NCBI GenBank assembly: GCA_023678885.1
Contig: CM042993.1
Span: 3,866,501 to 3,930,500, forward strand
Direction of reading: 5' to 3'
Source of the DNA: Pogostemon cablin
Lineage: Eukaryota; Streptophyta; Magnoliopsida; Lamiales; Lamiaceae
Length of the DNA: 64,000 bases
Numbering within the stretch: position 1 is the first letter of the stretch; the number at the start of each line of letters is the position of its first letter. The notes beneath the pieces are model-generated. The model was given only the letters and a program-made list of their open reading frames with translations, did not search any database and had not been told where the DNA came from. This document shows, piece after piece, positions 57,678-64,000 of this stretch. A program made the position numbers and the translations under genes.

Positions 57678-58600
57678 GTATGCATATAATCGGGTGTATG
57701 AAGCACTCTTTCGAAAAGTGCTACTCTTTAAAATATCAAGTGTTGTTCTTTAGAAGACATATGATTGTTATACTAGCTCGAAAAATTTATTAACAATAAT
57801 AGTATTATCTTTTGTACAAAAGAATTATCATCTTTTATACTATAATAATCAAAATTCCAAAGTAAAATCGATTTCATGTAAATTTTTTGCATTATGTATA
57901 TTGTATGTGTGGACTTAGATTTTAGGTAAAAAGGACAACTTTTAGCACATAGCTATAACGTTATAATAGAATTAATAATATTAAAATGTATGGATCATAA
58001 TTTTTAATGCGATATATTATTCTTTCCCTTTTAATTCATGGCTTTTCCTTTACTTTCAGAATTTATCACATTTTCTCCATAAAAGTTATCTCAGTTCATT
58101 TTAAAGTAAATGAGTATAAGAAACTATAATTGTGATTATATATCAAAATAATAATTCTTATTTTAGGTTTTAATTCATGATCCAATTTCATATTAGTTGT
58201 CATCCATATATACAAATTACAAGTTTTATTGCATGTGGTAATACTCAAATAGTCAATTATATTCATTCTTGTCTCATTCGCATTTCCATACATCTTTTCA
58301 CCTACCCTTGACTTAATAATGCTATTCAAACTTATCATTTACACTTAACTCTTGTTACAACCTCTTTAAAGTAAACAATTTTTCCAATAATTAATCGCTT
58401 TAAACCAAACTTTTTCCCCAAAAATAATTTTAAATTCACCATTATTTTAATGCAACATACTACAATACGCAAACACCTCCTCAACGTTTGTCTCAATTAT
58501 GAGCCTTTAGCTTTATTATTTACTTTTGATGTTAATTCAAAAGTTTTTATTATCAATTCATTATATAATCCGTTCATGCCAATTATCTTTGGCCTAATGA
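57675..58600. other. AT-rich spacer
   Basis: Nothing recognisable. The minus-strand frame 58096-58338 shows no protein features. Confidence 0.5.
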
Positions 58601-58857
58601 AATAGGGGGTGTTTGTAATGGCATGGATGGAAATTTACAAAGATAGAGATTTTTTATGTATTACAAGTTAGTTGTTTATAACTCCCCTCCTATCCGTTTC
58701 TAATGGAAATCGAACCCGGGTCACTCACTTGTGTGAGGAGCCCAGTCCAAAGCCCTCTTTATAACTCCCCTCCTATTTGTTTCTAATGGAAATCGAACCC
58801 GGGTCACTCACTTGTGTGAGGAGCCCAGTAACCAAGTGAGCTAGCCCACTTGGTTAC
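58601..58857 (-). mobile_element. tRNA-derived SINE with an internal duplication
   Basis: On the minus strand it begins GGTAACCAAGTGGGCTAGCTC (A box in the TGGGCTAGCTC region) and has the B box GGGTTCGATTTCC at about 58705-58717 and again at about 58788-58800. An 83-bp unit containing box B and TCACACAAGTGAGTGACCC is duplicated in tandem (about 58675-58757 and 58758-58830). No TSD was identified, so the borders are approximate. Confidence 0.6.
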
Positions 58858-59130
58858 CTCCATTCCACAAATAAATTCACACGTTCTATTTTTTGTACAT
58901 CTCATAAATAAGTCCACACCCCAAAATAAGAAAATACACACAAATGAATAATCACACAATACACTTTAATTTCAAATGTACTTTACAATTCACATAATTT
59001 ATTTTATAGTAATTTATTTATTACATAAAAATATCAAACTACCCCTAAAAATTGAACAAAAAATAATTTATTTTTTAACTTTGTATCTACAATAATTGTG
59101 AACTTATTTTTTAAACAAAAAGAGTAGTAT
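58858..59130. mobile_element. Decayed Stowaway-type MITE, family D
   Basis: The words ACAAATAAATTCACACG, TTACATAAAAATATCAAAC, CCTAAAAATTGAAC and TTTGTATCTACAATAATTG follow the order seen in 53626-53889, but both termini are degraded. Confidence 0.5.
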
Positions 59131-59191
59131 TAATTATTCTATGCTGATTAAAAATAAAATGTAAATCTTGGACTTCCAAAATAGAAAGGGA

Positions 59192-59193
<2 letters not shown>

Positions 59194-59273
<80 letters not shown>
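59194..59273. repeat. TA dinucleotide microsatellite
   Basis: About 80 bp of uninterrupted AT repeats. Confidence 0.95.
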
Positions 59274-59277
<4 letters not shown>

Positions 59278-59447
59278 TTAAGTAACAGCACTATGAACTT
59301 AATTCCTATGTGCAATCGGTCCTGCATTGAGGGTCGAGCCCCATGTATGATGGAATCCTGTCATGATGTCTTTGAAATTAATAGTATGCCATAAATGTTC
59401 ATCTATTATTCTATACACCCACCTTTAAAATACTGTACATGTTAATA

Positions 59448-60005
59448 CTCCCTTCATACTTAATTAAATTTTATGCTTTCTATTTTCATTCAATATTTAT
59501 TAAATTACAATACCTTAAAAAAAATCACATTAATCCACCACTTTTAAAGTATAACTAAATTTATCATTCTCACCTAACAGGTATAACGTAATTTATACTC
59601 CTTCCATCTCACGTATTTTTACCTATTTTTCATTTTGGGTTGTCCCACGTATTTTTACTCATTTTATTAATGATAAAAATATATAATATTTTAATACCCA
59701 CTTTTTACAATCTCAACAACTTTAATGACTTTTTTACACTTTATTCGTCATTCACAACAACTTTATTTACTTTTTCTATTTAATTTACTAATTTATCCCT
59801 ACTTTTTCATACATTATATATTAAAATAAAAACCCTTCTTAATCTCCGTGCCCGTACAAATGGGTGAAAGTACCCCGGACGGAGGGAGTAATTTATTTAT
59901 TACTTAAAAGACTATATTACTCTTCTAAAATTAATAAAATTGATCAAAAAGTAAATTTTATTTTATATTTACAATAACGGTACAACTAAATGTGAAACGG
60001 GAGAG
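59448..60005. mobile_element. Stowaway-type MITE, family D, carrying another MITE
   Basis: The left end is CTCCCTTCATACTTAATT after TA (59446-59447) and the right end ATGTGAAACGGGAGAG before TA (60006-60007). Without the insert at 59598-59888 and its duplicated TA it is 265 bp, the size of the copy at 53626-53889, and it shares that copy's landmarks. Confidence 0.8.
59598..59888. mobile_element. Stowaway-type MITE, family A, nested
   Basis: 291 bp with ends CTCCTTCCATCTCACG and CCCCGGACGGAGGGAG and TA duplicated on both sides (59596-59597, 59889-59890). It is an inverted copy of the family at 10437-10727. Confidence 0.85.
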
Positions 60006-60007
60006 TA

Positions 60008-63000
60008 TGCATAAAAAAATTGTTTTCTCCTGGGTCCCAAAAATGTGTCTCAATAATCTTATAAAAAAAAAGCTTCCCATTTGACTGCGCTTGCAGGGGT
60101 TAAATTCCCTGTCAAAAACATAATTCAAACATCTCTAAATTCTTTTAGAAATTCTTTTCACCCTCCCCTATTACTTAATTTATACCTTTGTGGCTTATGG
60201 AGTATGTAGTATATGATATGCCATGAAATCCTTATAAAATGGTTTATCATTTGATTATTTCAATGAAGATAAAAAAGAGAGAATATACTTCTTGATAAAT
60301 AAATTAACGAATGCAGAAGAACCCAATTTGAACAAAAGTAGAAATTGTAAGTTTCGATTCTAACATTAAAATCATGAGGGAAATAATATAGACTTAAATC
60401 TCAAGATTTTTAAGGAAAAAGAAAAAAAAATCTCCATTAAAAAATGATGGATGAATAAGTAGTTATCAAGTGTATAATTTTCATATTAATAGTGTTTATG
60501 AATAGTCAGGAAAAATGGACCAAAAATAATAAGAAAATCACGAGGTATCACATGGAGTAGCATGTGAAGCATAATAGGGCATTATTATCATGGGAATTAA
60601 AACCAATTAAATGAATAGGATGTATGTGGTTTAGGATCATTGGATTTGGATGGATGCATTCTGAAACCATCTGACAGTGTTGAATGGAGGGATAAATGTA
60701 TTTTTTTTAATAATAATAATTAATTAATTGGAATGGATGAATAATTGGTGTGCAATTTGCTAAAGTTGGTCATGGATAGTAAATGCTCTAATGTGTAGTC
60801 TTATTATGGTTCTTCATTTATGTGGCAGCAAAGTACAGGTACCCCATGTAAAATCATGTCCATACTTTCTGTCTTATTTAGACATATATTCGAATTTTGA
60901 AAACCCAAATTTTATTTTTGTGAAATAAATAAAAAATGATAATATTCTAATAAAAAGTAATAACGATGTAATGTATTAAAAAAAGGTCTTTGTATCAATC
61001 ATACCACAATCATTTAAAATAAATATTAAAACTATTGTAAATTGGATCAGTTATTGAGGTTTATAACCCTGGACCTTTGCATGTGGAATTTTTTTATAAA
61101 TGGGTGACGGTGAGGTTTGAACCCTGGACCTTTGTTAATCATGGGCTCTGATACCATGTTAAATGACTACCTCATCTAAAAACTTAAACTTGTAGAGAGA
61201 TAAATCGTTTAATACTTAATCGAGTCACTCTAACACATTAATCTTGGGAATCACATAAATGTAAGATAAATAAAGTAATAGAGTACTAATTTTAGAACAT
61301 GGAATAATATCAATAGATAAACTTTTTTAAAAGAAAAGAAAAGATCATTTAAATCACGAATTCAAGCTATCGCATGCAATGACGCTGTTATGTCGACGTA
61401 CTGTACGAAAGTAGCTTGTCATATAGTATTATTCAAATTAATTTAATTATATATCTATTTATTCTAAATTATTATATATTTGTTCATTTATCAAGCCAAC
61501 TGAATGACTACTAAATTATATAAGAAACTGAATGACTACTAAATTTTAAAATACAAAATTTTAAATTATACTCCTACGGCACAACTTGAAAGGAATTTAT
61601 TTTACCATTTTGAAGTATCAATTTTTTATTTTTAATAAAAAGATCTACACATAGTTCACCACATCTCTCTTATACAACTACTCATTATAATTTTTAGGTT
61701 ATAAGGTTTATATGCAAGTTATACGCCATTTTTAAGTGATTTTTTTTTTCACTAGAAAATAATCAAAATTTAAAGAAAATTACTAATATTAAATAAACAA
61801 TTCATAACAAATGTTGAAATAGAAAACAAAATGACTTGAGGTGAATTCAATCTAAATTAGAATTAGATCATATTTTTCTCAAAATATATAATTATTGAAA
61901 GTTACTCCTTCCATTATTATTGGCAATTCATGTGCTGTCTTTTTAAAAACCACTTAGAAAAGTTTCCTAACTTTGGCATAGCCATGATTAATCCTAATTT
62001 AAGGAACTATCTTTTGCACAATCATGATCATTAAAACTAATTAACATTAATTATTTAACTTAAAGATATTATTTAATTGAAAAATATCAAACTCTAAGTG
62101 GGTTTGTGCATAACCAGCATGCTTCTTGGGTCACATACAAACTACCATAACAATACTATAAACAAATACAAATAAAGTAAAAGATGAGGGTCCACTTTGC
62201 AAATAATACATGACAAAGTAATCATACACAGGAGCCTTAACCCACACAACTTCATCTTAGCAATTATGGGTAATTAATTAATCGGCATAATCATCTCATA
62301 CAGTTAGGAGCATAAATCTTTGTTTTATTACTTTATTTTTTCTTAAATTTGAATTGGTAGATATTTCTCACTGCTTGATAGGATTTTTTTTTTAAAAAAA
62401 ATACATATATTTGATAAGTTTGTTTATGAAAATTATATATAATGTGAGAATGAGATATAATCATAATAAAATGTGTAAATTAATAAATGTGTCAAACTTA
62501 TATGTACATTAAAGTGAGGTTGCCACTCACTAAATTTCACACACTTACCTAACACACATAATATTACTTTATACTTTATTTGTAATCTAAAAATGCTAAA
62601 ATACCTACAAAAGTTAATAAAGTTGATAAAAAATAATTTTTTTTAAACAACGCATAATTATTTCGGAACTGAGGGATTATATGGATTTAGTTTTGATGTG
62701 TATATTATACATTCTTCTGTTGTACTTTTGAAGTCGTGTAAAAAGTGGAGTTTTACTTTTTTAATTGAATCGCATTTTTAAATATATATTATGTGGAAGT
62801 TTCCCTTCGAAGTCTTTATATTAAATTTAGAAAATAAAACAGAAACAAAGCCCAAGTCCAAGTCTTGTACTAAATACACTATGAATATAAGGCCCATCAA
62901 GAGTTGTATTATTAAAAATCGGCCCATCATTGACAGAGCCTTATACCCGCCCAGCTTAGAGAATAATTGAATGGCAGCCCAAAAGGCCCAAACTAATGAT

Positions 63001-64000
63001 ACCACAGAAGAAAACGAACGTAGACTAATATTTTTTCACGTATTTTACCTTCAACTTAATATTGAATCAATTACACATAACTACGGTGTAACCTTTAATT
63101 TACACCGTAATATTTAATTTACACCGTAAACTCGGTTTATAAAAGAATAACTCGTTAGCTGCATTAATCAATTAGGATATCAAGCTTCCTATTGGTTGGT
63201 TATGCAGTTATTTTGGTGAAAGTTATACACATCATAACAGCTGCAAAACCCAGCCACCCATTCAGTCCTATAAGTTTGGGTTTTGCTGATTTCTTCTTCA
63301 TAATTCGATTAAGTGTATTTCTAGCTGGATTGAATGTGCGATTTCTCTCTGTAATCCTTTATTAATAAAACTATAAAAGAGTTCTTAAGCCTTCTTGTGC
63401 CCATAAATTCTAATACATCGAAGCCACATAAAATCTCTTTGCATTTGATTTCATTTCTTCAAGTTCTTAGCATATTAGTTTCATATATCTGTTCATAATC
63501 AATCTTGATCTGATATTGGAGCTTCAAATCCCAACAATATGTGTAAGTAGTGAACACACAAGCTGTTATAATTTTGTAGAAAATAGAGTATCACTTTTCT
63601 ACATTATAAATTATTACCCATTCTCATGACTAAGCATTACTCATCTAAAAAATAAATTAATTTTCTCTATGAATTTTTTTAGGATAATAATTTGTTGTTT
63701 TTAAAAGTAATTTACTATGTTGAATGAGAAATTCCGACATGAGACTAAAATAAAATACTTATTGTGCATTGGTTGAACAGTTGATAACTTAAAATCAAAA
63801 AGAGAGAAAATGATCAAAAGAACTACAGCACATAACAACTAATTAAACTAACAAGAGTTGATCAAATAATAAATTCCTTAATTTCTTTCCTCTCTTCACA
63901 TATATACCTCATATATACGATGATGAATTATGAGCATAATTGAACAAATCATTTTTGTTTACCAGCTAATAAAAATGAAAATAATAAAATTAAAAAATAA
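60008..64000. other. AT-rich terminal spacer with repeat fragments
   Basis: No gene is seen. 61040-61165 on the minus strand reads TGGTATCAGAGCC followed by GGTTCAAACC, a tRNA- or SINE-like fragment (or a remnant of an initiator-tRNA-Met primer site). About 62500-62680 is the eroded right half of a Stowaway MITE. 63075-63140 has three ACACCGTAA words. 63230-63540 is less AT-rich, contains TATAAAAG and ends CAAATCCCAACA, resembling a retroelement LTR end or a gene leader, but neither a partner repeat nor a coding region was found. Confidence 0.4.

Noticed and set aside
1..64000. CRISPR arrays, bacterial operons, or a defence or biosynthetic gene cluster
   Set aside because: No regularly spaced identical repeats with unique spacers, no clustered genes; intron structure and transposon types show plant nuclear DNA.

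Overview
This 64 kb window is plant nuclear DNA: it is very AT-rich, has a ten-exon gene with GT-AG introns, and is packed with plant-type transposable elements. The two host genes encode plant-specific protein families, and the general character fits a eudicot. An asterid such as a Lamiales species is a guess; no marker in the sequence fixes the family.

Only two host genes are supported. At 2683-3558 (+) is an intronless AP2/ERF transcription factor of the DREB A-6 (RAP2.4-like) type, with a TATA box, a G-box and a DRE-type site upstream. At 43430-45490 (+) is a trehalose-6-phosphate phosphatase gene whose ten exons join without a break into a 368-residue protein with all four HAD-phosphatase motifs. 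About 40 kb without a recognisable host gene lies between them, and the last 18 kb also has none. The two genes are not physically coupled. Both belong to families with roles in stress or sugar signalling, but nothing here shows that they act together.

The rest is a mosaic of mostly small, non-autonomous transposons, many of which can be delimited to the base by target-site duplications (TSDs) read directly from the sequence: hAT elements with 8-bp TSDs (5189-5894, 19433-19897, 46767-47473, 49404-52740, 53199-54596, 54063-54581); Mutator-like MITEs with 9-bp TSDs (14564-14737, 17415-17750, 21085-21324, 21394-21678, 23845-24125, 24947-25291, 34063-34976, 40726-40969, 48223-48406); CACTA-type elements with 3-bp TSDs (33197-33518, 36918-37339, 37698-38736); PIF/Harbinger-type elements with TTA TSDs (145-1595, 7828-8595, 30706-31394); Stowaway-type MITEs ending CTCCCTCCGTCC at TA; tRNA-derived SINEs with 13- to 17-bp TSDs (17329-17802, 30235-30497, 39281-39538); a TRIM-like LTR complex with a 5-bp TSD (6478-7175); and the 3' part of an Athila/Tat-like Ty3/gypsy element (about 26071-30087).

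The most striking structures are nested insertions. At 52966-54606 a hAT element sits in the end of a Stowaway MITE and itself carries another Stowaway and a second hAT element. At 17312-17819 a Mutator-type MITE splits a SINE. At 19243-19906 a hAT MITE sits in a Stowaway. At 59448-60005 one Stowaway lies inside another. The element at 49404-52740 carries a spliced transposase gene that has lost its middle and looks like an internal-deletion derivative of an autonomous hAT. A perfectly flanked 1.45 kb Harbinger-like element (145-1595) has an unusual C-rich/G-rich inverted array, and 15372-16036 is a palindrome with arms of about 300 bp. I found no CRISPR array, operon or bacterial-type system, and no novel multi-gene system.
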